The notes under the pieces are model-generated. The model did not search any database, was not told where the DNA came from, and worked only from the letters and a program-made list of their open reading frames with translations. Positions 41,001 to 48,249 of a stretch of DNA of 64,000 nt are shown here, piece by piece. The translations under genes were made by a program, and so were the position numbers. Position 1 is the stretch's first letter, and each line of letters begins with the position of its first letter. The stretch is from Gibbula magus. Its lineage: Eukaryota; Mollusca; Gastropoda; Trochida; Trochidae. The stretch spans positions 6,219,756 to 6,283,755 of the forward strand of contig OW388292.1 of the NCBI GenBank assembly GCA_936450465.1, in the 5' to 3' direction.

Positions 41001-44000
41001 CACATATGGAAACTTCTAAATTAAAAACATTTCCATCTTTGTTACAAAAAATGATGATTCAGAATGTAACTAAAATTAACATCCCCCCTGCAGAGTCCGG
41101 CTTCCAGACGTCCAGTATCAGACGGATGCCGGAGGAAGACATTGACCTGAATGTGGATGGAGATGACTCGGAGCAGTATGGCCGCCCACAGTATCCTTCC
41201 CATGTTGATAATCTTATAACATCTCAAAAATTAAAAATGCAATCACATCACAAAACTAATGACAATGCTAAGATGATGTCACAACGCTAATGATGTCACA
41301 ATGTCATAAACTTACTGAGACCATACTGTAGAAACCAGACTGTTTTTACACGACCGGTAATCTCATTGGGATTATCTTCATTTGCCTTTATAGTTGCAGC
41401 GTGTCAGGTTTATATTTCTGCATGATTGAAAGGTACCCAGATCGGGTTAAATCTGTTGACCACACAAGATATCGTTAGACGCTCGCCTCTAAGAAGGCTT
41501 GAATTTGTTAGAACATCTGTCTTTGAGGTTACGAGTTAATAAACAAATTAACCGAAAACAAGAAATCTCAGACAGAAAACCTCTGTTGAATTATAAAGTA
41601 ATTAGCTGCAGGACAGGAAGGGCGAGCATTGATGTTAGCTAATCTTATCAAGTGCGCTCGACAGTAGAGGAAACATCAAACATGCAGTCTCCCTATCGTC
41701 TCGTCGCTTTGTACTCGCTGCCTTTCAAATGATTTTACTGCAGCTTTGTTGGACAATTTGGTCTTTGTCTTCATGTAATTATCCCCCCTTGTATTGGAAT
41801 ATTTATGTTTTTCTTCTCCTGATGGTTTGTACACTGCAGCAATCAAAGGTCTCCATTCTTTGTTTCTTAACACTTTTTAACACCTTGACTGGTCACAAGT
41901 TTGGTACAGCCATTAACTTCTGTAATGATTCTTAAGTCGTTGCCACTTCAAAACAAGTAAATTGAAGCAGTTGGGATGAATTAAATTGTTTAAACTTTTT
42001 TTTTCATTTATCAGAATTAAAACCTTGTTTCCAGATAATTTATTCCCTTGTGATTTCTTTAACTTGAGAAGATTTTCTGAAGCTGATGTGATTCCTTTGA
42101 GTGCTGATGAGCCGAGTGAAGACCGAGAGAGGCAGGCACTGCGCGGAGCTCTGCTCAGGTGAGGAGTTTTGTCAGTACAACTTGTCTGACCACTAATCGT
42201 TATAACCCATTTAATGGATTAGTCACCTGTAGGCAGTACATGTCTTGTCCACCACTAGGAGAGGTGCAGTGCGAAGTTTAAACCGAATTGGTGAATTTTT
42301 TAATTTTTGGCGAATTTTTTAATTTTTTAACTTAGTCAAATTCTGAGCATTTTTTGTCCGATTGATTACAGAAAAACTGTTCATCTCATCCTTTTCAAAT
42401 TTGGTACATATCCTTTTTACCACTAGGAGAGGTGCAGTGCAAAGTTTAAACCAAATTGGTGAATTTTTTAATTTTTGGTGAATTTATTTTTTTTTTTTAC
42501 TTGGTCATATAATGAGCATTTTTTGTCCAATCGATTACATAAAAACTATTCATCTCATCCTTTTCAAATTTGGCACATGTATGTCTTCTTCACCACTAGG
42601 AGATTTGGTGAATTTTGAATTTTTGGCGATTTTTAATATTTTTTTACTTCATCATATTCGGAGCTAGAACGAATGAAGCTACTTCTGTGTTGTGATTTGT
42701 GATCAGTGGTAATAGCAGTAGTGTATTATGTTACCCATACCTTTTCAATTTACTATTATTCCTATTTTTACGTAAACCACCTTTTTTACATGAAGATCGA
42801 CACTTAATTGTCCTACCCTTTTCACAAACAGTTTAGCAATTACATTTCATAGCTTATCAATCCTTAGGTGTGCAGACACCTCTCTCTTTAAGTAAAATAA
42901 TGACGTCAAACTTAAACAGTCGGGGGTATTAGTGAGCCATGCTCACTTTTTTGCTTGTCTGGATTAAATTTTGATTTAATTGCAACTATCATTACAGGAA
43001 AATAACAATTGTTTAAACAAGATTACAAGCAAGTTATTTTACATTATTCTCATCCTTTATTTCTCTTTTATTTGATCCCTCCAGCATCAAGATGTTTGGC
43101 TTTATGTTTCAGTTCAGATCCCAGTTCTTCCAATACTGAAGGTGAGAAAACTTCATTTTTATTTCAATCGTACTTGTAAGAAATATGGCTGAGACGGATA
43201 AACATTTTCTACCCTTGCACCCATCTCCCTATTTCCCAACCGTACCCTCCCTGGAAATCTTTCATATCAAGTTTGAAAGATGTCATAATAATTTCTTCTC
43301 TTTAACTGGAAGGCTTAAGTATTGAGCTATTAGCTAAAGAGTAGAGCTTCATGGCCATTCTGATCAAATTTTATTATGGATATATGGATATCAGTTGACT
43401 CTCCCCCCTCTCAGCCCCAGTAATAATACAATGTCAGATCTTCCCCCCCCCCCCCCCCCTCTCTCAGCCCCAGTAATAATTCAATGTCAGATCTTCCCCC
43501 CCCCCCCCCCCCTCTCAGCCCCAGTAATAATACAATGTCAGACCTTCCCCCCCCCCCCCCCCCCCCCTCTCAGCCCCAGTAATAATTCAATGTCAGATCT
43601 TCCCCCCCCCCCCCCCCCCCCCCCCCCTATCAGCCCCAGTAATAATACAATGTCAGACCTTCCCCCTCTCAGCCCCAGTAATAATACAATGTCAGACCTT
43701 CCCCCTCTCAGCCCCAGTAATAATACAATGTCAGACCTTCCCCCTCTCCGCCCCAGTAATAATACAATGTCAGACCTTCCCCCCCCCCCCCCCCTCTCAG
43801 CCCCAGTAATAATACAATGTCAGATCTTCCCCCCCCCCTCCTCTCAGCCCCAGTAATAATACAATGTCAGATCTCCCCCCCCCCCCCCCTCTCAGCCCCA
43901 GTAATAATACAATGTCAGACCTTCCCCCCCCCCCCCCCTCTCAGCCCCAGTAATAATACAATGTCAGACCTTCCCCCCCCCCCCCTCCTCTCAGCCCCAG

Positions 44001-47000
44001 TAATAATACAATGTCAGACCTTCCCCCTCTCAGCCCCAGTAATAATACAATGTCAGACCTTCCCCCCCCCCCCCCCCCCCCCCCTCTCAGCCCCAGTAAT
44101 AATACAATGTCAGACCTTCCCCCCCCCCCCCCCCCTCTCAGCCCCAGTAATAATACAATGTCAGACCTTCCCCCTCTCAGCCCCAGTAATAATACAATGT
44201 CAGATCTTTCCCCCCCCCCCCCCCCCTCTCAGCCCCAGTAATAATACAATGTCAGATCTTCCCCCCCCCCCCCCCCCCCCCTCTCAGCCCCAGTAATAAT
44301 ACAATGTCAGACCTTCCCCCTCTCAGCCCCAGTAATAATACAATGTCAGACCTTCCCCCTCTCAGCCCCAGTAATAATACAATGTCAGATCTTTCCCCCC
44401 CCCCCCCCCTCTCAGCCCCAGTAATAATACAATGTCAGATCTTTCCCCCCCCCCCCCCCCTCTCAGCCCCAGTAATAATACAATGTCAGATCTCCCCCCC
44501 CCCCCCCCCCCCCCCCCTCTCAGCCCCAGTAATAATACAATGTCAGACCTTCCCCCTCTCAGCCCCAGTAATAATACAATGTCAGATCTTTCCCCCCCCC
44601 CCCCCCCCCCCCCCCCTCTCAGCCCCAGTAATAATACAATGTCAGATCTTTCCCCCCCCCCCCCCCCCCTCTCAGCCCCAGTAATAATACAATGTCAGAT
44701 CTTTCCCCCCCCCCCCCCCCCCCCCCTCTCAGCCCCAGTAATAATACAATGTCAGATCTCCTTGTAGTTTAGTTTCCTTGAAACCATCATCATTGCACAT
44801 CATGTATTTACATATTAGATCATTATGACATGTATTGTTATACATTTCTACAGACCATTCCATGATGAGGCATGAAATAAAGCATTCACCCGACCGGAAC
44901 CACGAGGATATGGTGACTGACAACTCAAGGTATCTAATTAATTCTTTGTTAAGTTTTTATTTTGATTCATAACATATTGATAAAATTGTCATTGCAGTCA
45001 TAACAATGATTTCTATACGAAGTATATTGCAACCCATTATTGATATAATCTATTTCCCAAAAGTTTTCTTGAGACCACTTAAAATTTTTATTTTGACCAC
45101 AGACTAAAATGTTCTTAATCCGTTAAGGTTAGAAAACAAAACCTACCAGAAATATGTTTTTAAAAGAAACATTCCCCACAGACTCCCAAGATTTATTCTG
45201 GTTGAATTTACTTACATTGTTTCATTAATAATCTTTCAGCGTAAGCACGACGACAGGTATGTCAACAGTAGAAGTGATATCCGCGCTACGTCACAGACTC
45301 CGAGACTTCGAGGACGAGAAAACCGAGAAACAGAAGTGTCTGATCTGCATGGTGAGTGTCTGACTATTTGTAGCTATATGTCTGCATGGTGAGTGTCTGA
45401 CTATTTGTGGCTTTATTTGCATGGTGAGTGTCTGACTATTTGTAGCTATATATCTGCATGGTGAGTGTCTGACTATTTGTGGCTATATGTCTGCATGGTG
45501 AGTGTCTGACTATTTGTAGCTATATGTCTGCATGGTGAGTGTCTGACTATTTGTGGCTTTATTTGCATGGTGAGTGTCTGACTATTTGTGGCTTTATTTG
45601 CATGGTGAGTGTCTGACTATTTGTGGCTTTATTTGCATGGTGAGTGTCTGACTATTTGTGGCTATATGTCTGACCTCAGGACAAATTTATTCATCACACT
45701 TAAAGGATGGGATTGTTACACATAACATGCTTGACAATCTTTATCTCCGTTCCATCTTGGAACATTGCACACAGGCCCTGTAGTGTCACTTAGAAACTTG
45801 TCCTCCATATAGTGTGAAGCAGGGAAAGCTCTGGCAAGTTGTATATGCCTTCAATAATTTAACGCTTAAGCTGCTAAATGATAGTGTCATTAACACAAAC
45901 TTTGATATCAGCAAGATTTGAAACACTACCACACAATGTAGAAACCAAGAATAGGAACACCCCTTCTTATTGCATTGACACTTATCACTATTTGATATCT
46001 CTACCATTTCAGTGACTAACTATTACAAAGAGAAGAGGAGGAGAGAGCTGCCAAAACACATGGAGGAGGAGCAGGAGAATGTGTGTAGTTACATGTTTCG
46101 GGAGTTAGACCCTCATCAGACCTCATCAACCCCCGAAACATGTAACTACATTCTCCGGCTCCTCCTCCTCCTCGTGCGGCTAACTTCGTATGTTTTGGCG
46201 GCTCTCTCCTCCTTTTATTTTTACCCAACTTCTGTTGGTTCTGTCATGGTTTCCTTCGGTGGATCTCATGCTGTTAGCCCCACCACACACATATTTTTAG
46301 ACAGGTCGTCAAGCGCCTCACCAAACATAGTTATTACAAAGAGAAAATTTCACGTTTTTTCAAGTAAAGCCTTTGAGGTTAAGACAAAAACTGCAATAAC
46401 TCGCAGTTGTACAGTTTTCTTTAGTTATCTTTTAACTTATCTGGCCTGAAAGGCCCGATGGGCTTATGGCATGGCATCATGTCCGGCGTCCGGCCATCCG
46501 TCTGTAAACTTTTCTCATTTTCGTCTTCTTCTCCAGAACCACTTGGTCTAGGGAGCTGAGAAGTTGTTTGCAGACTCCTTGGCCAATGCGAATTCTAAAT
46601 TGTAGATTTCTTGACCCAGTGACCCCAAATAGGGTCACAGGGGTCACAACCTTTAAAACCTATTTTCATCTTCTTCTCCAGTTCCAAAAGGTCTAGAGAG
46701 CTGAAAAGTTGTGTTCAGACTCCTTGGCCAATGGGGATTCTAAATTATAGATTTTGTGACCCAATGTCCCCAAATAGGGTAACAGGGGTCACAACCTTAA
46801 AAACCTATTTTCATCTTCTTCTCCAGTTCAAAAAGGTCTAGAGAGCTGAAGAGTTTTGTGTGCAGACTCCTTGGTCAATGGGGATTCTAAATTGTAGATT
46901 TTGTGACCCTGTGACCCCCAAATGTGGGTCACAGGGGTCATGACCTATAAACCTATTTTTATCTTCTTCTCTAGTATGAAAAGCTCTAGAGAAGAAATGT

Positions 47001-47815
47001 TTTCCTTTAGATAAATCAACCTTAGATAATAAATCAATGAAGTCCTGTTGAGCTACAGAGCCCATGGCTCTATTTTTACCATTTTGTGCATGACTTTGCC
47101 TCACAATGTGCCAATATTTACAATTCAGTGATATTGTAATGAATAACTAATAAGTAAATTATTGCATTTGTACTGGTGCCTCAATATATCCAATTTTATT
47201 TGAAAAAGTATGTGATTGTGCCTTTAATGAAACAAATAAACCTCATTTCAGGAGCCGTACCGGAATGCTCTGACCTCCATTCAGTGCTGGCATGTACACT
47301 GTGAGATGTGCTGGCTGAAAACTCTGGTGAGCACGGTACTTTTTGTCTTACTTCTTACTTCTTAATTCTTACTTCTTACTTCTTACTTCTTACTTCTCAC
47401 TAAACCTCAATCCATTTGTCCACCAAGGGTCTGTAAGAATGGATGTGCTTCCATTTTTCTAGCACTTTAAAACTATATTTTGATGGAAAAAATAATATAT
47501 ACTCGTCCCTCATTATGAGTTGTTCTAATATAAAATAAAAAAGAAAACCCTTCCACCTTCATTCCTGTTGAAAAAATAATGTGCCCTAGAAACATGTAGC
47601 ATTTTTATGCAGCCTTATAACATGATACTCATATTTGGGGTCAGTATTCTAACTATTTCAGTCTCTTGGATAGTGTTTATGTGACATTAAATAACGAGTC
47701 GCTTACTATCACAGAACAATGATGAAATCATTTCTTGTTGCAGGGAGCCAAGAAGCTGTGTCCACAGTGCAACATGATAACCTCGCCCTCAGACCTGCGC
47801 AGAATTTATCTCTAG
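13413..47815 (+). CDS. RNF220: E3 ubiquitin-protein ligase RNF220, 14 coding exons
   Basis: The spliced protein is about 590 aa; vertebrate RNF220 is about 566 aa. Residues 29-52 (MENSSFVPNPLTSPALMVLA onwards) and 139-150 (SAFTPAKKAKL) match the conserved N-terminus. A ψKxE SUMO-type motif lies at 182-185. C2HC-like finger remnants follow: CPVC at 237-240, and CPVC with HVEQC at 340-361 after a KKKK stretch (325-328). The RNF220 middle-domain motif EEYTWAGQTRIRATTM lies at 387-402, a short helical segment at about 505-535, and a C-terminal RING-HC with C538, C541, C554, H556, C559, C562, C573, C576. The chain ends DLRRIYL as in vertebrates. RNF220 is a RING E3 reported to ubiquitinate Sin3B, modulate Gli signalling and stabilise beta-catenin with USP7. 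All exon phases join without a stop. The start is the first ATG; residues 1-28 are less conserved, so Met29 is an alternative start. Confidence 0.95.
14984..15022. repeat. Perfect 39-bp palindrome
   Basis: The 19-nt arm ATAATTATAACTTACTCTC, one central T at 15003, then the exact reverse complement. It could extrude as a cruciform or form an RNA hairpin in RNF220 pre-mRNA. Each strand contains GTAAGT. Confidence 0.9.
16560..16760. promoter_or_regulatory. Candidate enhancer with paired GATA motifs
   Basis: A GC-richer island in intron 1 contains GATAAG and an inverted CTTATC about 20 bp apart (about 16580-16604), with a TTAATCC homeodomain-type site between them. This is composition and motif evidence only. 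Confidence 0.25.
18217..18551. repeat. 41-bp tandem repeat, 8 copies
   Basis: Units of about 41 bp combine a (TGAC)n stretch with CTTGTGTTGGTCTATCTGGC. The CTTGTGTTGG marker recurs at 18241, 18282, 18323, 18368, 18409, 18450, 18491 and 18532. The interval is 41 bp except one 45-bp unit with an internal ATAG insertion. Confidence 0.93.
18786..18915. repeat. 28-bp tandem repeat, 5 copies
   Basis: The unit is CTAATTAGGATAACCCGTTG plus GAGGGGTG, starting at 18786, 18814, 18842, 18870 and 18898. The last copy is degenerate. Confidence 0.93.
19201..19990. repeat. Duplicated ~430-bp repeat rich in AGGTCA
   Basis: Two diverged tandem copies share TTTTGACATGTTCACA, TATCAGGCTCTTATTTGG, GATTTGAAAAGGTTTTCGCT and TGATTGTTATNCACAA in the same order (copy 1 from about 19221, copy 2 from about 19649). 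Each contains several AGGTCA hexamers, including AGGTCA-A-AGGTCA-AGGTCA at 19242-19260. It looks like a dispersed genomic repeat rather than a gene. Confidence 0.85.
23101..23187. repeat. 43-bp direct duplication
   Basis: TGATGCTGAAATTNATACAG through GAAAGTAGAATCAAT occurs at 23101 and again at 23144, with one substitution. Confidence 0.9.
29060..29186 (+). CDS. RNF220: RNF220 coding exon 2 (first CPVC finger)
   Basis: The acceptor is CTATTTCAG and the donor GTAGGT at 29187. Reads QRKRSVLDGQTPCCPVCGIT then LRAGETEIHLAMELEKLEKL, matching the RNF220 CPxC...H finger. A later GTAAAA donor at 29191 would include an in-frame TAG, so the 29187 donor is chosen. Phase 1 in, phase 2 out. Confidence 0.92.
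29187..33435 (+). other. RNF220 intron 2
   Basis: About 4.2 kb of AT-rich sequence. No exon was recognised. A GC-richer stretch with homeodomain-type motifs lies at about 31900-32560. Confidence 0.6.
32220..32460. promoter_or_regulatory. Candidate enhancer: GATTA/TAATC cluster
   Basis: Several GATTA/TAATC cores occur within 240 bp, including the inverted pair GATTAG-AAAC-CTAATC (32248-32263) and GGATTAATC (about 32418), in a GC-richer island of intron 2. Such sites suit K50/Otx- or Pitx-type homeodomains. Function is inferred. Confidence 0.3.
33436..33478 (+). CDS. RNF220: RNF220 coding exon 3 (43 nt)
   Basis: Acceptor TTACAG, donor GTGAGT. Encodes an Arg-rich linker (RGGRRSRDNTPQGRK). It is short, but phase 2 in and phase 0 out restore the frame to exon 4. 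The sequence itself is poorly conserved in the family. Confidence 0.8.
33837..33858 (+). repeat. G-quadruplex motif on the transcribed sense strand
   Basis: Four G runs (3, 6, 7, 3) are separated by single-base loops T, C and A, i.e. an ideal short-loop quadruplex. Being on the + strand, it would be present in RNF220 intron 3 RNA. Confidence 0.8.
35260..35580. repeat. CACC/CCCA-rich low-complexity tract
   Basis: Irregular repetition of TTACCCACC, ATCACCCACC and TTCACC motifs over about 300 bp. Strongly pyrimidine-biased on the + strand. Confidence 0.8.
36300..36436. repeat. 68-bp direct duplication
   Basis: TTTTTGTGCAGTTGAGTTAT through GGCTGGCAGCTTCNGTAGAG occurs at 36303 and 36371, with one substitution, so it is recent. 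Confidence 0.92.
37292..37369 (+). CDS. RNF220: RNF220 coding exon 4
   Basis: Acceptor TATTTTTCAG, donor GTGAGA. Twenty-six codons (TLPSPSSGRKGKESPSPEVA then SQARYE); the end corresponds to the RY element just before the conserved LRxRxNRQxRL segment. Phase 0 on both sides. Confidence 0.85.
38157..38199 (+). CDS. RNF220: RNF220 coding exon 5 (43 nt)
   Basis: Acceptor TGTTTACAG, donor GTGAGT. Encodes SYLRIRCNRQSRLS, matching the conserved basic LRVRANRQTRLN-like segment of vertebrate RNF220. Phase 0 in, 1 out. Confidence 0.92.
40049..40182 (+). CDS. RNF220: RNF220 coding exon 6 (second CPVC finger)
   Basis: Acceptor GTTGCAG, donor GTAAGT. Encodes a KKKK basic patch, then LCPVCNERLAG and LNAHVEQCLKK, a C2HC-type zinc-binding pattern conserved in RNF220. 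Phase 1 in, 0 out. Confidence 0.94.
40724..40856 (+). CDS. RNF220: RNF220 coding exon 7 (middle domain)
   Basis: Acceptor TTCCCTTCAG, donor GTAAGT. Encodes an acidic stretch and EEYTWAGQTRIRATTMLQGG, one of the best conserved RNF220 segments. Phase 0 in, 1 out. Confidence 0.94.
41094..41190 (+). CDS. RNF220: RNF220 coding exon 8
   Basis: The acceptor is CCCCTGCAG. Encodes SGFQTSS...DIDLNVDGDDSEQYGRP, homologous to the vertebrate DLDVDGDDTLEYGKPQ region. It ends at CA before GTATCCTT, a U12-type donor. Phase 1 in, 2 out. Confidence 0.9.
41191..42071 (+). other. RNF220 intron 8, U12-type (minor spliceosome)
   Basis: The 5' end is GTATCCTT (41191-41198), matching the U12 donor consensus RTATCCTT. 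TTCTTTAAC at 42055-42063 has one mismatch to the U12 branch consensus TTCCTTAAC, and its adenosines are 9-10 nt before the AAG|A acceptor at 42071. There is no polypyrimidine tract at the acceptor. This acceptor gives Q-FSEADVIP, colinear with vertebrate QYTEADVIP. The intron is 881 nt with no tandem repeat. Confidence 0.85.
42072..42158 (+). CDS. RNF220: RNF220 coding exon 9
   Basis: Follows the U12-type acceptor; donor GTGAGG. Encodes FSEADVIPLSADEPSEDRER then QALRGALL, matching the vertebrate TEADVIP...EREALRGAVL region. Phase 2 in and out. Confidence 0.9.
42241..42960 (+). repeat. Dispersed repeat family B, + copy (intron 9)
   Basis: Starts with two and a half diverged ~170-bp units (CCACTAGGAGAGGTGCAGTG, GGTGAATTTTTTAATTTTTGG, CATCTCATCCTTTTCAAATT). 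It continues through TATTCGGAGCTAGAACGAAT and AGTCGGGGGTATTAGTGAGC to CTTTTTTGCTTGTC. The same order of motifs occurs reverse-complemented at 61252-61935. No TIRs or coding capacity were seen; class unknown. Confidence 0.85.
43113..43141 (+). CDS. RNF220: RNF220 coding exon 10 (29-nt microexon)
   Basis: Acceptor TTATGTTTCAG, donor GTGAGA. Encodes SSDPSSSNTE, resembling the DEMPSTSNG element of vertebrate RNF220. Phase 2 in, 1 out. Skipping it would join exon 9 to exon 11 out of frame and give a TGA after about eight codons, which supports the microexon. Confidence 0.78.
43398..44760 (+). repeat. Poly-C minisatellite, 28 copies (intron 10)
   Basis: Each unit is TTCC(C)nTCTCAG followed by CCCCAGTAATAATACAATG and TCAGATC/TCAGACC. 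I count 28 copies. The C run is either exactly 5 (8 copies) or about 10-27, so a hypervariable mononucleotide run is nested inside a minisatellite. The array fills most of the 1712-nt intron between the exon 10 microexon and exon 11. Open frames of Pro-rich PPPPPLSAPVIIQC type on the + strand are products of the repeat, not genes. Confidence 0.96.
44854..44929 (+). CDS. RNF220: RNF220 coding exon 11
   Basis: Acceptor CATTTCTACAG, donor GTATCT. Encodes DHSMMRHEIKHSPDRNHEDM then VTDNS; the last part aligns with the ITEDSAVTT region of vertebrate RNF220. Phase 1 in, 2 out. Confidence 0.85.
45240..45351 (+). CDS. RNF220: RNF220 coding exon 12 (helix and start of RING)
   Basis: Acceptor ATCTTTCAG, donor GTGAGT at 45352. 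Encodes a charged helical segment (EVISALRHRLRDFEDEKTEK) and the first RING cysteines CLICM. Phase 2 in, 0 out. The donor lies in the first unit of a tandem repeat. Confidence 0.93.
45347..45671 (+). repeat. 5' splice-site minisatellite, 9 copies (exon 12/intron 12)
   Basis: Nine tandem units of 35 or 37 bp, each GCATGGTGAGTGTCTGACTA followed by TTTGTGGCT. The first unit begins in exon 12 (GCATG, 45347-45351) and contains the authentic donor GTGAGT. Units start at 45347, 45384, 45419, 45456, 45493, 45530, 45565, 45600 and 45635. Each therefore duplicates the exon end plus donor. Confidence 0.95.
46020..46215. repeat. ~200-bp imperfect palindrome in intron 12
   Basis: The left arm (GAGGAGAGAGCTGCCAAAAC, GGAGGAGGAGCAGGAGAATG, GTAGTTACATGTTTCGGG) is mirrored by the right arm (CCCGAAACATGTAACTAC, ATTCTCCGGCTCCTCCTCC, GTTTTGGCGGCTCTCTCCTC). 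A ~30-nt loop with two CTCATCA repeats lies at 46103-46131. RNF220 pre-mRNA would fold here into a long hairpin. Confidence 0.88.
46085..46125 (-). ncRNA. Hammerhead-ribozyme-like motif
   Basis: On the minus strand, an exact CTGATGA (46119-46113) is followed by GGGTCTAACTCCC as a possible stem II, then GAAA (46099-46096) and ACATGTA. The latter gives a minimal palindromic stem III and a GUA cleavage triplet. Stem I is not clean: the best pairing strand (GTAGT) is separated from the core by the palindrome. The motif arrangement is seen; ribozyme activity is inferred and may be lost. Confidence 0.4.
46443..46985 (+). repeat. Dispersed repeat family A, + copy (intron 12)
   Basis: Begins GGCCTGAAAGGCCCGATGGG and ATGGCATGGCATCATGTCCG. 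It is followed by about three diverged ~160-bp tandem units containing TCTTCTTCTCCAG, GACTCCTTGGCCAATG, GATTCTAAATTNTAGATTT and GGGTCACAGGGGTCA. A related inverted copy lies at 53097-53775. Non-coding; class unknown. Confidence 0.88.
47252..47326 (+). CDS. RNF220: RNF220 coding exon 13 (RING)
   Basis: Acceptor CTCATTTCAG, donor GTGAGC. Encodes EPYRNALTSIQCWHVHCEMC then WLKTL, holding the third to sixth zinc ligands of the RING. Phase 0 both sides. Confidence 0.96.
47346..47399. repeat. (CTTACTT)n simple repeat
   Basis: Short array of TTACTTC/TTAATTC heptamers just downstream of exon 13. Confidence 0.85.
47744..47815 (+). CDS. RNF220: RNF220 coding exon 14 (end of RING, stop)
   Basis: Acceptor TTGTTGCAG. 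Encodes GAKKLCPQCNMITSPSDLRR then IYL and TAG. The last two zinc ligands are present and the C-terminus is identical in pattern to vertebrate RNF220. Confidence 0.96.
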   Translation, partial: GAKKLCPQCNMITSPSDLRRIYL

Positions 47816-48230
47816 TGTGTGTGTGCACAACCAGGGACCTCTCTCATTGGCTGTGCTTACTCTGTGTTAGCTGGCTCGACCAATCACTGGGGGCTATGAG
47901 TGTTATCACCTCCAAACAGTTTTACCTACCTGCTGGGATGATATCGTTGTGAAGGAAATCTGTCAGAAGATTTAAATACATGAAATAGCTAATTTTGATG
48001 ATGGTCACCTATGATTATTTTCAACATGGGTTTTTATTTGATTCTTTTTTGAAGAAATGATATTTATTTGGTTTTGATATTCTTTTCATCAAAGGAATTC
48101 TCTTAGTTAAAAACGTACACTTGACATAAAGATGTGCTTGTTTGTGTCTGTTGATTATCCAACCAACAAGGGAAAGCCGTCATGGCAGGTGTTGATAGCG
48201 TCAAGCTGAAGCCAAAGTAGACCGTTGTGA

Positions 48231-48249
48231 TGTAAATAGTTTGTACATA
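48231..48249 (+). promoter_or_regulatory. Paired Pumilio response elements
   Basis: TGTAAATA (48231-48238) and TGTACATA (48242-48249) both match UGUANAUA and lie 3 nt apart in the proximal 3' UTR. A third TGTAAATA (50944-50951) overlaps the poly(A) signal. Confidence 0.5.

Noticed and set aside
42060..42071. Alternative acceptor 3 nt upstream (after 42068) for exon 9
   Set aside because: It adds one Arg and breaks the gap-free alignment to vertebrate QYTEADVIP; it is also only 6-7 nt from the branch adenosines, short for a U12 intron.
43395..44767. Several overlapping + strand open frames of 76-159 codons encoding Pro-rich PPPPP/SAPVIIQC repeats
   Set aside because: They are all translations of the poly-C minisatellite in RNF220 intron 10; all three frames are open by composition.
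46012..46449. 145-codon + strand frame across the intron 12 palindrome
   Set aside because: Lies in the hairpin repeat and adjoining intron; composition follows the inverted repeat and no domain is recognisable.
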